From the NCBI RefSeq assembly GCF_019175385.1, contig NC_083341.1:23630203-23694202 (forward strand): a DNA stretch of 64,000 nt. The letters are read 5' to 3'. The position numbers and the translations under genes are program-made. Positions 22,253-33,061 of this stretch are shown here, one piece after another. The notes under the pieces were generated by a model, which worked only from the letters and a program-made list of their open reading frames with translations, made no database searches and was not told the origin of the DNA. This DNA is from Lycium barbarum. Taxonomy: Eukaryota > Streptophyta > Magnoliopsida > Solanales > Solanaceae. Position 1 is the first letter of the stretch, and every line of letters starts with the position of its first letter.

Positions 22253-22465
22253 GCTAGTAACTGTAATAGAATAATGAAACGCTGGTATTGATAAGAGGCT
22301 AATAAATTATAGTAAAATATAAATATATTTTAATTTGTCGAAAATATTAGAAGCGTAAATAGGTATTCCGGGGGAGAGGCGGGACACAATTGGGTGTCAA
22401 CAACACACATATTAAATTTCATCATCAATCATAAAAAACTTATTTTCAAGAAATCAACCAACCCA

Positions 22466-22830
22466 TATTCTTCCTCCATTAACACACACACATTCAACCC
22501 ATATTCTTCCTCCATTAACACACACACATTCAACCCATTTTCTTCCTCCATTAACACATACACATTCAACCCATTTTCTTCCTCCATTAACACACACACA
22601 TTCAATTTCATCATCAATCATACATATCTTTTCAAGAAATCAACCAACCTATTTTCTTCCTCCATTAACACATACACATTCAACCCATTTTCTTCCTCCA
22701 TTAACACACACACATTCAATTTCATCATCAATCATACATATCTTTTCAAGAAATCAACCAACCCATTTTCTTCCTCTATTAACACACACACATTCAATCC
22801 ATTTTCTTCCTCCATTAACACACACACATT
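22466..22830. repeat. 36-bp minisatellite, forward array
   Basis: Units of the type CCATTAACACACACACATTC followed by AACCCATTTTCTTCCT, interrupted by blocks with AAGAAATCAACC. The array is mirrored by the inverted array at 23190-23470. It runs open in one frame only because the unit length is a multiple of three. Confidence 0.9.
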
Positions 22831-22835
22831 GAAGG

Positions 22836-23185
22836 GAAACCAGTCCATTTGAAGGGCAGTTCGTGTAATTTCTTCATTGTTTATTTTGTAAACAATGAAG
22901 AACAATTCATGCAACCAGTCCATTTGAAGGGCAGTTCGTGCAATTTCTTCATTGTTTATTTTGTAAAAACAATGAAGGGCAATCCGTGCAACCAGTCCAT
23001 TTGAAGGGAAATTCATGTAAACAATGAAGGGCAACCAGTCCATTTGAAGGGCAGTTTGTGCGATTTCTTCATTGTTTATTTTGTAAACAATGAAGGGCAA
23101 TTCGTACAATGAAGGGCAATTCGTGTAAACAATGAAGGGCAACCAGTCCATTTGAAGGGCAGTTTGTGCAATTTCTTCATTGTTT
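22836..23185. repeat. Tandem repeat with a conserved hairpin
   Basis: Irregular units share CCAGTCCATTTGAAGGGCAG and AATTTCTTCATTG. Several contain a perfect 9-bp stem CATTGTTTA / TAAACAATG with a 5-nt loop (for example 22875-22897). They sit between the two mirrored minisatellite arrays. Confidence 0.8.
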
Positions 23186-23189
23186 ATTT

Positions 23190-23470
23190 TGAAGAAAATG
23201 GGTTGAATGTGTGTGTGTTAATGGAGGAAGAAAATGAGTTGAATGTGTGTGTGTTAATGGAGGAAGAATATGGGTTGGTTGATTTCTTGAAAAGATATTG
23301 ATTGATGAAAGAAATTGAATGTGTGTGTGTTAATGGAGGAAGAAAATTGGTTGAATGTGTGTTGTTAATTTTGAAGAAAATGGGTTGAATGTGTGTGTGT
23401 GTGTGTGTGTTAATGGAGGAAGAAAATGGGTTGAATGTGTGTGTGTTAATGGAGAAAGAAAATGGGTTGA
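23190..23470. repeat. 36-bp minisatellite, inverted array
   Basis: Reverse complement of the 22466-22830 array (GAAGAAAATGGGTTGAATG plus a GT run and TTAATGGAG), so the two can fold on each other. It merges outward into the right terminal inverted repeat. Confidence 0.9.
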
Positions 23471-24800
23471 TGGATTTCTTGAAATGAAGAAGAAGAAGAA
23501 GGGTTTAGTGATGAAAAAGACAAAATTAATGGAGGGTTTAATGGTTAATTAGAGGTTAATTAGTGTAAATATAATTAATAAAAGAAAAATCAAATGAAAA
23601 AAAGAAAGGAAAAGTGTCACTGACGTGGCGTCAATGTGGCGGAGAGTGTGCAACCGGGCATCAAATTTTGATTGTGCCATGTCAGCCAAAAAAAGTACAA
23701 AAATATAGAAAAAATAAGGCCGGGGGGTAATAAGTCGCCCGCAAAGGTTGGGTGCGTCATAATTAATCCGAGTATACGTTGGGGGGGTTTTTTTTTATAT
23801 ATTTTCCCCAAGTTTTCAATAAAATTAATTACTAAGAGTTTTAAGATTTCCTTATTGAGGTCTACTTTGTGTTCCGTTTGTGTTGTTTTTCTCCTTTTGA
23901 TTTTTTGTTCAAACTTAATTTCTTTTATTATAAAAACACGAATATAAATGTTGGTTGACCAAAATATCCTTCAAATATTCTTGTTTCCAAGTTTTGTCGG
24001 TTTCTTTTTTATCTTTAAAATTTAAGATTGGAATGACAGAAATTGACTTTTACATAACAAAAACCAGAAAAAGTATTTTTTGCATGATCAACTTTAAGTT
24101 GTATGACTTCCTGTTTAAAAATAATAATAGAAAAGTGATTTTTTTTTATGATAAACTCAAAGCTGAATGACCATCGATTAGAATATTTTGTGGGAATCAA
24201 TCCAGATATGCTTAAATAAAATAGGAGGATGAGAAAAAATAAGAATATCTATCATAAAATTGATTGATTATCTTTTGCAAGTCGTTATATAAATTTTTAT
24301 GTTGAGGAAAATAAAATAGTAGAAACTGTTTCTTCCTATAAACATTTCATCATGAAAACTCCCGTGAAGTTAGAAAAGATTTAAGCTACGAGAGCATTGG
24401 ATTTTTTTTTAATAAATATTATATTTCACTTTGTGAAAACATAAATTTGTTTACAATAAATAACTAAATATTCTTAAAACTGAAAGATATTTTCATGATT
24501 TAATTTTATTAATTTAGGATTCAACACTTATATGTTTGTAAATGCAATAAGTAAATATAGGATCACTTAATTCCTAATATTGGATTATTTTAGTTGTAAC
24601 ATGTTTCCATGTGTGGAAAACATCATATATATCAAGAACATCATTCTCAAAGAAATATTAAGTGGATATAATCTTATACTATAGTTACATTTTTGTTATT
24701 TAAATTAATGTATGTAATTACAAATAATATTACAGAATATTTTTTGTGATGATCGAGGTTTGACCAGGAATATCGTGCAAAGCACAATTATAGAGACTAA

Positions 24801-25248
24801 TACTATATTAAACGCACAAAGGGCCTTAGAAATGTTGATTGAACTTTTTTTCCTTCATTAAAAGACTCTACAATAGACAAAAGTGTCATTTACTATTTTC
24901 CTAATATTTAGAATACCACATAATTATTGTTCTAATATTTAAAAATAACCATTTAATTATTTTCCTATTCTTTAGGACTCTAATTTTTTTAATTTCTTTC
25001 CATCTAGAATTCTCGCACTTGGAAGTTTTTAACAATTAAAGCCTACCTCAAACCCTAAACCTGTTATTTTAACGTGAAGATCAGGTGTTTATTCAAAACA
25101 AATCAGCACCTTGGTGTGCGCAGTTCAATTCTCAAGAAGTCAATCGAGATGATTGACGAGGAGAGCTAACAGAAAAATTGAATCTGATGGTCTTCATTGA
25201 CACTAGACTTGTTGATATGTTTTATTAATGGATTTTATTATTGCATTA
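24801..25248 (+). mobile_element. Second Helitron-like 5' end, body not resolved
   Basis: 24801-24872 repeats 14331-14402 with about five differences (TACTATATTAAACGCAC). It follows the right end of the first Helitron immediately. No matching 3' end was recognised before 25674. The rest of this stretch shows no gene. Confidence 0.4.
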
Positions 25249-25665
25249 TTTTTTTCATACTAATAGATGAGGTGAAATTGTGAAGTCATAGTTATTCAAA
25301 GAGGTCTATTATGATAATTATTTTGGTAAAGATTTGATGCTTTTTAGATCAGTTAATCAATTCAAATTCTGTTGAATCCTCATAAAGCCGTCAAGGTATG
25401 TGACTTCAACTTTCAAAACCTATGTCTATTTTCATATTTTAATCTTTGTGGAAAGACTTATATTTGTGCAGTTTACTTATTGCAGAATCTTTTTCATACT
25501 TATAGGTGAGATGAAATTGTTAAGTTTCAGTTATTCAAAGAGATTGATTATGATAATTATTCTATAATTAATTGTGACAGGTTCGATTTTTTTTATTACA
25601 TCAATTGCTCAAGGCAAATTCTCATGAACAATCATCAAACCATCAAGTTAAGGTTTGACTTCAAC
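25249..25665. repeat. Diverged tandem duplication of about 240 bp
   Basis: TTTTTTCATACTAATAGATG with GTTATTCAAAGAGGT near 25249, and TCTTTTTCATACTTATAGGTG with GTTATTCAAAGAGAT near 25487. Both continue to a CATCAAG/CGTCAAGG and GACTTCAAC end. Confidence 0.6.
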
Positions 25666-25994
25666 CCACGTTCTGATAAGTCGTGGATTTCAGGACTTTT
25701 TACATCCACTACTTATACTTTTTGAACAAAATGGAACAAAAGGAGCAAAAGAGCAAAACAGTTGCAGTAAATATGCGGCACCGCAAGTTGGACTTGCAGC
25801 CGCATCTTTTGGCCATAAAAATGACAACTAATATGCGAAGCAAATGCGGCACCGCAAACTCAATTTGTCGCCGCATCTTCAGGAGGACTAGGAAGGAATG
25901 CTGAGTGACTTGCGGTCGCAAACTCGTGTTGCGACTGCAAACTTTGGCCGCAAGTCATCAATTTATTCCGAGATTTGACTTTTTGTCCTCTCTC

Positions 25995-26002
25995 TATAAA
26001 TA
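25995..26002 (+). promoter_or_regulatory. TATA box of the Athila LTR
   Basis: TATAAATA in CTCTCTATAAATACTTTTACC, about 40 bp after the last GCGGC/CGCAA word. Confidence 0.7.
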
Positions 26003-26184
26003 CTTTTACCTAGTGCTCCGTGCACATTACTGAATATTCCTTACTTTTACTTTCTAGTTGTCTTTTAGCATTGAGAGAGCACTGAACATTATTTAATGTG
26101 GAAGCTTTTAAAAGATTCTTGATTTTCTTGTCATCTTCTCCATTAACACTTTTGTAAGCTTTATGAATACTCTCTTTGCTACTA

Positions 26185-26458
26185 CTCCCTCCATTCCATA
26201 TTAAGTAACCTTTTAGGCTTTTTATTTTGTTTCAAAATAAGTGACGCTTTAGAATTTCAGGAATATTTTGGATAGATTCTTCCAAAATTGCCCTCGTTTA
26301 AATAATCAAGATTCATTAATTACTACTCAATACCCAATGTTAACTTAAAATATAATTAGGGGTAAGTTGGTAAAAATACTCCTAATTTTCTAGGAGTGAG
26401 CAGTTTCTTAAGGGGTGTGCATGAGCTAAAAGAGTCACTTATTATGGAATGAAGGGAG
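26185..26458. mobile_element. Stowaway MITE in the Athila LTR
   Basis: CTCCCTCCATTCCATATTAAG at the left and CTTATTATGGAATGAAGGGAG at the right form near-perfect inverted ends, flanked by TA (26183-26184, 26459-26460). 274 bp, non-coding. Confidence 0.9.
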
Positions 26459-27172
26459 TAATTTCTATTTAATGAATATGAATAGCCAAACCATTTAGCT
26501 AAGGTTGTGGAACCAAAATGTGTTAGTTATGTGATTGGGTTTTGTATTCAACCTCCATTCATGTGTAACTATGTTTTTCTATGTACTCTTCAATCTTTAA
26601 TGTCATTTAATGGTGTACAACATTATTTGTGCCTAGTTACTTTTCCTTTTCTTGAGAGAGAAGGGGAAAGTTAGGAAAAAAGTAAATAGCAGGAATTTGA
26701 GACTTATAAATCTCATCTAATAACTTGAGCTAGAGATAGGAAAGTTACTTGAAATAAAATGGGTGTTCATATTTTTCACATTCTAAGGCTTGAGAAAGCT
26801 TAGTAATGATATTTGTCAATTTGGTTGAGAAACTTTTGATAGACTCGAGTAACCCATAATTAATTACATCTACACATATAAAGGAGTTGGATTGATACCC
26901 ATCCACATTACTTTCCATTGGAACCACAACCTTAGTCCCTTAACCAATAATTTATATTTTATAACAAAAACTCTTAGACATTAATGATCAAACTTTAAAC
27001 CAATCATTATTATATTCCGTTCTCCCCTGAAATATAGACTAATAATCGAGCGTTGCACTTAGCAAGTATATTTCTTCATTGTATTCTTTGTGCGATTCGA
27101 TGCCAACCTTGTTGGGTTCTGTATTTGACAAGACCCCTAATATTAAAGGTGTAATTTAGGCGTATCAAATTT

Positions 27173-27190
27173 TAGCGCCGTTGCTGGGGA
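27173..27190 (+). other. Athila primer binding site, tRNA-Asp type
   Basis: TAGCGCCGTTGCTGGGGA lies five bases after the LTR end. The Athila consensus TGGCGCCGTTGCCGGGGA pairs with tRNA-Asp; two bases differ here. Confidence 0.75.
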
Positions 27191-28715
27191 ATACAGTCTA
27201 GAATTTTCTAATTAGTGTAAAACTCTACTTTTAGTCTTTATTTCTCTTCTTATTTTTTGTTGTTATTGTTGTTGTTGTTGTTGTTGTGTTGACTCAGGTG
27301 CAATAGAGGATAATAACTCTGATGATGATGAAATGATTGTGGAGTCGGGTGATGCAGCCTCTATTCGCCCACCTCCAGTTCAAGGAAATGAAAGTTTCCT
27401 TGTGAACAATACTATGTTGCACCTGCTCAACACCAAGGGCTTATTTGGCAGACACCAACGGACGACCCGAATAGGAACTTAAAGAATTTTCTTGGGGTTC
27501 GCCCTACTAATTTGCATCCAAATGTCTCTGCCGAGAAGGTCAGGTTGAAGTTCTTCCCATTCTCTCTCACGGGCGAGGCCACCGCATAGTTGGATGATCT
27601 TCCAGTCGGGTCTATTACCACTTGGGCGGAGTTGACTCAAGCATTCCTCAAGAAGTTCTTCCCTCTTTCCCGGATGTTACAACTCCGTGACGAAATCAAC
27701 AACCTTCGTCAACTTCCGGTTGAGGCTCTACATGAGGCTTGGACACATTTCAAAAAGAAAGTTAAGAGTTGTCTAAAGCATGAGTTTCCCGATAGTGTTC
27801 TTCTCCAAACATTCTACCGGTCACTTGATACGATTAACAAGTCGGTAGCAAATAATATTGCGGGTGGGTCCGTGATGGAAAACTCTTATACGGTGATGAG
27901 TGCTCTCCCAGATAAATTGACTAAGACCAACGAACCTTGGTACATTAGGGAGTCGGAAGTAGTTGAAGGAGGTCCTTCCAAAATTAGCTTGTCTAGGGAG
28001 GCAATCAAGAAGGAAGAAGAGATAGATGAGACCATGGCAAAGGTGGTTACCTAAATGGATCTTCTCATGAAACATGTGTTGGGAGGAGGCTCCAACCGAG
28101 TTAATGCGGTAGGATCTTATGAAGAGGATTCTATGGATGAACAATGCTTCCAAGTGTGTGAGGAGGAAGACAACAATCAAGCGGGGGGTTCCCGTCCGAG
28201 CTACCTAGGTCCTAATCAAGGATCTTAGCGGAAAGGTCATGGGAATCAAGGTTGGAACAAGGATAGTGGAAATTAAGGGTGAAACAAAGATAGTGAGAAT
28301 TCTCATTGGCGGGACAACAATCAAGGTGGTTACCACAACAATTACAACAACCACCGGAGCTTAAATCCTTATGTCCCACCAAAGGGGAACCAAATTATTT
28401 CAAGCCTACTATCCCCTAGCGACCCCGCTAGTTCTAAAATGGAGGATATGCTATCAACAGTATTAAAAAAAGTGGAGTTAACCGATTCCTTTTGCAAAGA
28501 GACAAGGGAAGAAATGAAAAGCTTGGGGTAAATTGTAGGTTATCACTCAACTTCCATCATGCAATTACAATCGCAACTTGGCCAAATCTTGGCTACTCTC
28601 ACCCAAAGACAAAAGGGCATACTTCCAGTGATACGGTTGCGAACTGAAAGAATGATGGTGATCATAAATGCCATGTAATCACTACTAGGAGTAGCAAGAC
28701 AATTGGGGGAGAGAT
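27191..28715 (+). pseudogene. gag: Athila gag, several stops
   Basis: A leader with a TTG microsatellite (27259-27288) precedes coding-like sequence. One frame runs from about 27300 (SVSAEKVRLKFFPFSL-like text, residues upstream of the stop) through a TAG at 27587-27589, then 154 open codons with the gag capsid core (TTWAELTQAFLKKFFP, LHEAWTHFKKKVKSC). A TAA follows at 28052-28054. The same frame continues through asparagine-rich text (HNNYNNHRS) to about 28700 with more stops. Gag would form the virus-like particle. Length and motif order match Athila Gag, but no intact protein can be made. Confidence 0.85.
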
Positions 28716-29711
28716 ATTGGTGAAAGATAATGTGGTAGTTGATGCTGAGAAAATTGTTGAAGAACCCATTGTTGTTGAGGAAGAATTGACTCTAAAGAAG
28801 AAGCGGGCTAGTATTGAAAATCCTATTATTATTGAAGAAGTGCCGGAAAATGATGAAGCTTCAAAAGGAAAGAAGTGGCAGAGAAGGTGCCTAGGGCTTT
28901 ACCGCCCGTTCCAAAGCCTTCTCCCCTATTTCCTCAACGATTGGCTAAGAAAGCAGGTGATGGTAAGTTTCTCAAGTTTGTCAAGAGATTGAAAGGAATT
29001 TCAATCAACATTCTTTCGGTAGAAGCACTTGAACAAATGCTCGGTTATGCAAAATTCCTGAAAGATCATGTGACCAAGAGGAGACATGCTAGTTTTGAAA
29101 CGGTGGGAGTTACACATCATTGTAGCTCTATTGTGACAAACGCCTTGGTTCAAAAGAAGAAATATGCAGGATCTTTCACCAATCCGTGCACTATTGGGAT
29201 GTACAAATTTGCAAAAGCCTTATGTGATCTTAGAGCAAGCATCAACTTGATGCCCCTTGATATCTTTAACAATTTAGGTTTGGGCACTCCCTGACCCATA
29301 ACAATGAGGTTGCAAATGGCAGATACAACCGTGAAGAAACCGGTGGGTATCTTTTATGATGTGCTTGTGAGGGTTGATCGGTTGATTTTTCTGGCCGACT
29401 TTGTGATTTTGGATTGTGAAGTTGATTTCGAGGTGCCCATAATCTTGGGAAGACCTTTTTTGGCTATGGGACGTGCTCTTGTAGATATGGAGAGGGGTGA
29501 CCTAAAATTTAGAATGAATAATGAAGAGATCACTTTCCATATTTGCAAGTCAATGAAACAATCAGTGGATATGAGTGTTGTGTCGGTTATTGATATAATT
29601 GATGAAGCCATGGAGGCAACTGTTGAGCATGAACATGTGGGTGAGATGTTGGCGGCGGTGATAATCATTCAACTATATCCGCCCCTTCATGTTATTTTGA
29701 AGATGTGCTAA
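28716..29711 (+). pseudogene. Athila protease region, truncated
   Basis: An acidic linker (EEPIVVEEELTLKKKRAS) leads into ALCDLRASINLMP at about 29213, where related copies, including the one at 37800 here, have DLG; the Gly of the retropepsin loop is therefore replaced by Arg. Frames change near 28880-28990, and a stop at 29292-29294 splits the domain. The flap and helix part (VPIILGRPFLAMGRA) follows. Similarity to the minus-strand copy ends after VGEMLAAVII at about 29670; the last codons before the stop at 29709 are unrelated. No RT follows, so the element is cut off here. Confidence 0.85.
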
Positions 29712-31214
29712 CAATGACCTGATGACACTCGAAAGCTTCACATAGTTTCTAGAGATTACTTAATTCGCATTCACATTCAATTGACTTGCTTGAATGGTCT
29801 CATTGCTCATCTATTATTACAATACATGCGCCCTCACGAGAAAGAAAGTCCTTTTCATACAAATATCAATCAATATAGAGGGACAAAAGGAGAACACTCG
29901 CACTAAAAAAGAATATCACATGTCACAAGTATCAAATCATATGCATGCGTTTACTTTCTTTCCATACTAGTTCCAAAAACACTCACTTGTAGATCACAAA
30001 GGTATTTTTGGGTTGTAATGATGGCTTTGGGTTGGGTAGGATACAAAAGTGACTATCTCTTCCTTGAGCACTACATTTGACTTGGTTGAGGCCTTTTCTT
30101 TGATTCACCACGATTTCACTCTCTTCCCCACCCTTTGCTCCTTAGTCACATCTTTAAATTGCCTTCTTTATTGTTAGCCCCCTTTTGCATTTATTGGAAT
30201 GATTTCTCCTAAAGAAAAAAAAAAATTCCGTGCAAGGGCAACCTCTTAATTTCTATCAACCACCAATCCACCTCTCATTTCTATCAACTTTACTCACAAG
30301 GCCTCTCACCTTCAACTTAGGCTAAAAGCCTATGCTGGGCTTTAGAGTTCAAGAAAGGATGGGTTCAAAAGAGATACAAATAAGAAGTGGTATGGCTTGT
30401 AACATGGCAACAAGAAAGAGGCTTAAAGGCTCAAAAGGGGTAACTAGTGATACATATATGCACAAGATGTTTCATAAGGAGATTCAAAGATTGCCTAAGA
30501 TCCTTTCTTCAACCGATCATCAAGATTAGCTTAGAAAGACAAACCAGGCAAGTTCTAGTTGACACAACCAATCACACAAATTAGTATAAGACGTCACCAC
30601 TCATGGCACATGCATTGTTCAAAAAGAGTCAATAACTTTTAAGACAAGATCAATTCATGCATTACCCAAATGAATAGTCAAGAGTAATAAGGTGAAGCCT
30701 ATGTTTGTCATGATCATCAATTCTCATTAAAGCTCAAATTTTTGGAGGGGTATGCAATAACATGTAACATTCTAACTGTATTGATACCAAACAAGTCATG
30801 CTCACATCCGACTCCACAAGACTTTGTTCCCTTAAGAAAAGCGCCCAAATATCTATCATTGGGACAAGCCAACTCACAACTTCCTAAAAACACCGGGTTC
30901 AAAAGACCATTAGCATCCTCAGGAGAAGAACCATGACAAGGAAGAGCCATGGATATTGCTAATACCACAAAATAACAAAAAGGCAACAACACATATACAA
31001 TAATAATAAAAAAAATACTACAATGTTTTAAGACAACAAACATGAATACTATCTGTCAAAACGCAGGTTATACATACAGTATCCCTGGTACACCATATCA
31101 AAAACTCAGTCAAAAGAAACTAGGAGTACCACCTCCGACTAAAAATATTGCATTGTCCCCCCAATGCAATAAACAATTAGCATTCAAAAGGAAGTAAGCA
31201 CTCTCTGTAATGCC
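29712..31214 (-). other. Non-coding tail of the minus-strand Athila copy
   Basis: About 1.5 kb between the env-like ORF stop (31215) and the junction with the plus-strand copy. A minus-strand open stretch at 31043-30717 (hydrophobic start, then SCELACPNDRYLG) is not a family I recognise, and I do not call it a gene. No LTR end or polypurine tract was identified. Confidence 0.45.
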
Positions 31215-33061
31215 TTAAGCATCGTCTCGAACTGCCTTGGTGCTGTGCTCGGAGGGAGGAATGATGGGCTCAGTAGCAGCAATAGTGGATGAGGTGGGCT
31301 CAGTCGGTGGTGAAGTACCACCAGTAGGTAGAGGTCTGGGTGTAGCAATAGTACTCTTTCTCGCAGGGGACATCAGGTCCACAAGTGAGTGCTCTCTCAC
31401 TCTCTGCATGTCTCGCTCAAGCTCTTTGTCTGTACGAGCGATGTGGTGACCATGATAAGCGGAGGTTGCAAATGTAACCTGTATCTGCTCCTCTGAAGCA
31501 TCCTGCAGTGTCTCGAACTCATCCAACTCCTCGTACTCATCATCACCATCTCTGGCAGTGGTGTGATGCGAGGGACTCTCTGCTGCCTCTACCTCATGCT
31601 GGGCCCTATCGACCTCCTCAGTATCTATAACAACCCCTGTACCCATGGCCTCAAATAGTGGGGTCCAGGAAGTTGTGAAATTGGAGTGCAACTGAGCACG
31701 GTCGGTTTTCACTGCCTTCAAACTCTTTGTCTCATCAGCCTCTATCTTGTTCACCCTCTTCTCTAGACTCACCACATGCTCTTCCCACATTCTGTTGGAC
31801 TCCTCCACTACCTTTTTAATCATGTCAGGAAGGGTGCGGATGAAGCGAGTCACTTTGGAATCCACAGCCCCTACGGTCTGAGCCATGTTCCAGAAATCAT
31901 CAACAGAGGGAGGGTGCGTTCTCCGAGATAGGAGCCCTATAGTAGGTGGTGGGGTGCCACTAGTAGTGGATCCCGTAGCTGTGTTAGTGGAGGCACCAGC
32001 AGAAGCAATACCCGAAGGTGTCGAGATAGTGAAAGTAGATGGCATGGAAAGGTCTTCCAAGCCGGTTGTGAGGTCAATGATCTGAGCCTGGGCTTTCTTT
32101 TTCTTCCTCTCGGGGTTATCATCATCTTCAATTCAAAAAATGTCCACGACCCCAACTGTGGCACATTCTCGATCGACCCTCTTAAACACAGACATGTTGT
32201 GCCTCTTGCATAAAGCAGTAATCATGCACGAGAAAGGTATGGACCGAGATGTCTGCCATGCTCTATCAATAATGTGTGGGTACATAATGTGACCTACATT
32301 AATGTGTACCCCAATCATGATGCACACGATGAGAATAGCCTTGCGAATCCCCACTAGTGTCTCATTATGTGATGGCCAGAACTGGGAACTGATAAAGAAT
32401 AACCAAAATTTAGCTTCAATGTTGAGAGTCACCTTCACAATATCAGTCTTGGGCCTTATCCATAGAGGAGTAGTGCCCGGAGCTGCTATGACCTCTGCAA
32501 ACCAGGCTCGTTTAATTTCAGCCACATTTGGCCGAATCATGTCCTCATGCTCACTATGAGGTGTGCCCTTGTCCCAAAATATTCGATGTTGATTCCCTCG
32601 TGGAACAAGGGCACAACCTTTCCTCTCACTGCACAAATTCTTCTTCTTGCCCATCTGCACACCAAGAATAGCGTAGAATGCTTTGACGATTTGGAGGACA
32701 AATTTCCCAGGCGATTAAGTGAACACCATCCAGTTTCGTTGGTGCAGTTACTCCATAATCCTGGGAAATGATTCTTCAAGCCCAGTGAGACTTATACATT
32801 TCTAAAGGTTGAAGGAGAGTTTATTGTCATAACTCTCCTTCACCCCTTCGATTGCCCATCTAAGGCCCTCTTCTTGTTTAATCTATGCCTCAAACCTCTT
32901 GCGGATCAAGTCATTAGTTGTGGCTGGGGTTCCTGGGCTATAGGGGTCGACTGAGGTGCTGAGGGTGTGGTGGATGGTGCCTCAACCAAAGCTGGAAACT
33001 TCTTTTACTTCCCAGTCAGGATCGCTGGGTTCTTTTGTGCCAAATTCTTTCGTCTAGTCAT
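31215..33061 (-). pseudogene. Athila env-like / third ORF, broken
   Basis: A minus-strand ATG at 33061 (MTRRKNLAQKNP) begins a frame with an early stop. After a frameshift near 32910 the reading continues through stops including TAA 32717-32715 and TGA 32135-32133, ending at a natural stop at 31217-31215. In between, KAFYAILGVQ, KFWLFFISSQFWPSHNETL and GVHINVGHIMY resemble the Athila third ORF, often called env-like and annotated as 'putative plant transposon protein'. The C-terminal part is acidic and Ser/Thr/Pro-rich, with a short helical stretch (EEHVVSLEKRVNKIEADE). I see no convincing signal peptide or transmembrane segment. The role is unknown; an envelope function is only a hypothesis for this family. 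Confidence 0.75.

Larger units (their letters stand above)
17504..22402 (-). mobile_element. Solo LTR (4.9 kb), Ogre-like
   Basis: On the plus strand it starts TGTCGTACCCC and ends GGGTGTCAACA, flanked by ACACA at 17499-17503 and 22403-22407 (low-complexity target, so a weaker proof). On the minus strand it opens TGTTGACACCC. It shares with the 38685-44891 LTR the blocks AGTCGCCACCTAATT and GGAAGGTGTTAGGCA in the same relative order, and a GTGTCA end, so both are Ogre/Tat-type giant LTRs. No primer site, coding region or second LTR is attached. It probably arose by LTR-LTR recombination. Confidence 0.7.
14967..23808. mobile_element. Non-autonomous Mutator-like element with long terminal inverted repeats
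   Basis: The ends GGGAAAATA... and ...TATTTTCCC are inverted repeats flanked by a perfect 9-bp duplication CAAGTTTTC (14958-14966 and 23809-23817). A 9-bp duplication with long inverted repeats is the signature of Mutator-like elements. The repeats run on through ACCCCCCAACGTATACTCGG, a CCAACCTTTGC block and CACACTCTCCGCCACATTG. The left arm is split by a solo LTR at 15093-17259, and the interior by another at 17504-22402. Without them the element is about 1.8 kb and carries only minisatellites, with no transposase. Confidence 0.85.
14327..24800 (+). mobile_element. Non-autonomous Helitron-like element (interrupted)
   Basis: The left end TCTATACTATATTAAAAGCAC follows an A at 14326, and the right end has a short hairpin CGTGCAAAGCAC (24774-24785) followed by GAGACTAA and then T. 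TC at the 5' end, a GC-bearing hairpin some 10 bp before CTRR at the 3' end, and insertion between A and T are Helitron hallmarks. Removing the nested Mutator-like element leaves about 1.6 kb with no Rep/helicase. A block ATAAATGTTRGTTGACCAAA is present at both 14657 and 23944. The hairpin is short, so the right end is less certain than the left. Confidence 0.55.
25674..27167 (+). repeat. Athila 5' LTR (with a MITE inside)
   Basis: Starts TGATAAGTCGTGG and ends GGCGTATCA, followed by an Athila-type primer site. It is 1494 bp long including a 274-bp Stowaway insert. Near-palindromic words with GCGGC and CGCAA at 25772-25955 lie just upstream of a TATA box. No partner LTR was found in the window, so this copy is truncated. 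Confidence 0.8.

Noticed and set aside
22394..22852. 152-codon open frame with repeating NPFSSSINTHTF
   Set aside because: The repeat is a 36-bp minisatellite, so any frame without a stop in one unit stays open. No reason to think it is translated.
22466..23470. CRISPR-like regular repeats
   Set aside because: Units are contiguous minisatellites without unique spacers, and the genome is a plant nucleus.
14327..24800. A single large autonomous transposon of 10.5 kb
   Set aside because: Nested exact target duplications show it is a small Helitron-like element carrying later insertions; no Rep/helicase or transposase is present.
30717..31043. 108-codon minus-strand frame with a hydrophobic start that looks like a signal peptide
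   Set aside because: It lies in the non-coding tail of Athila, matches no family I know, and lacks support from a second copy.
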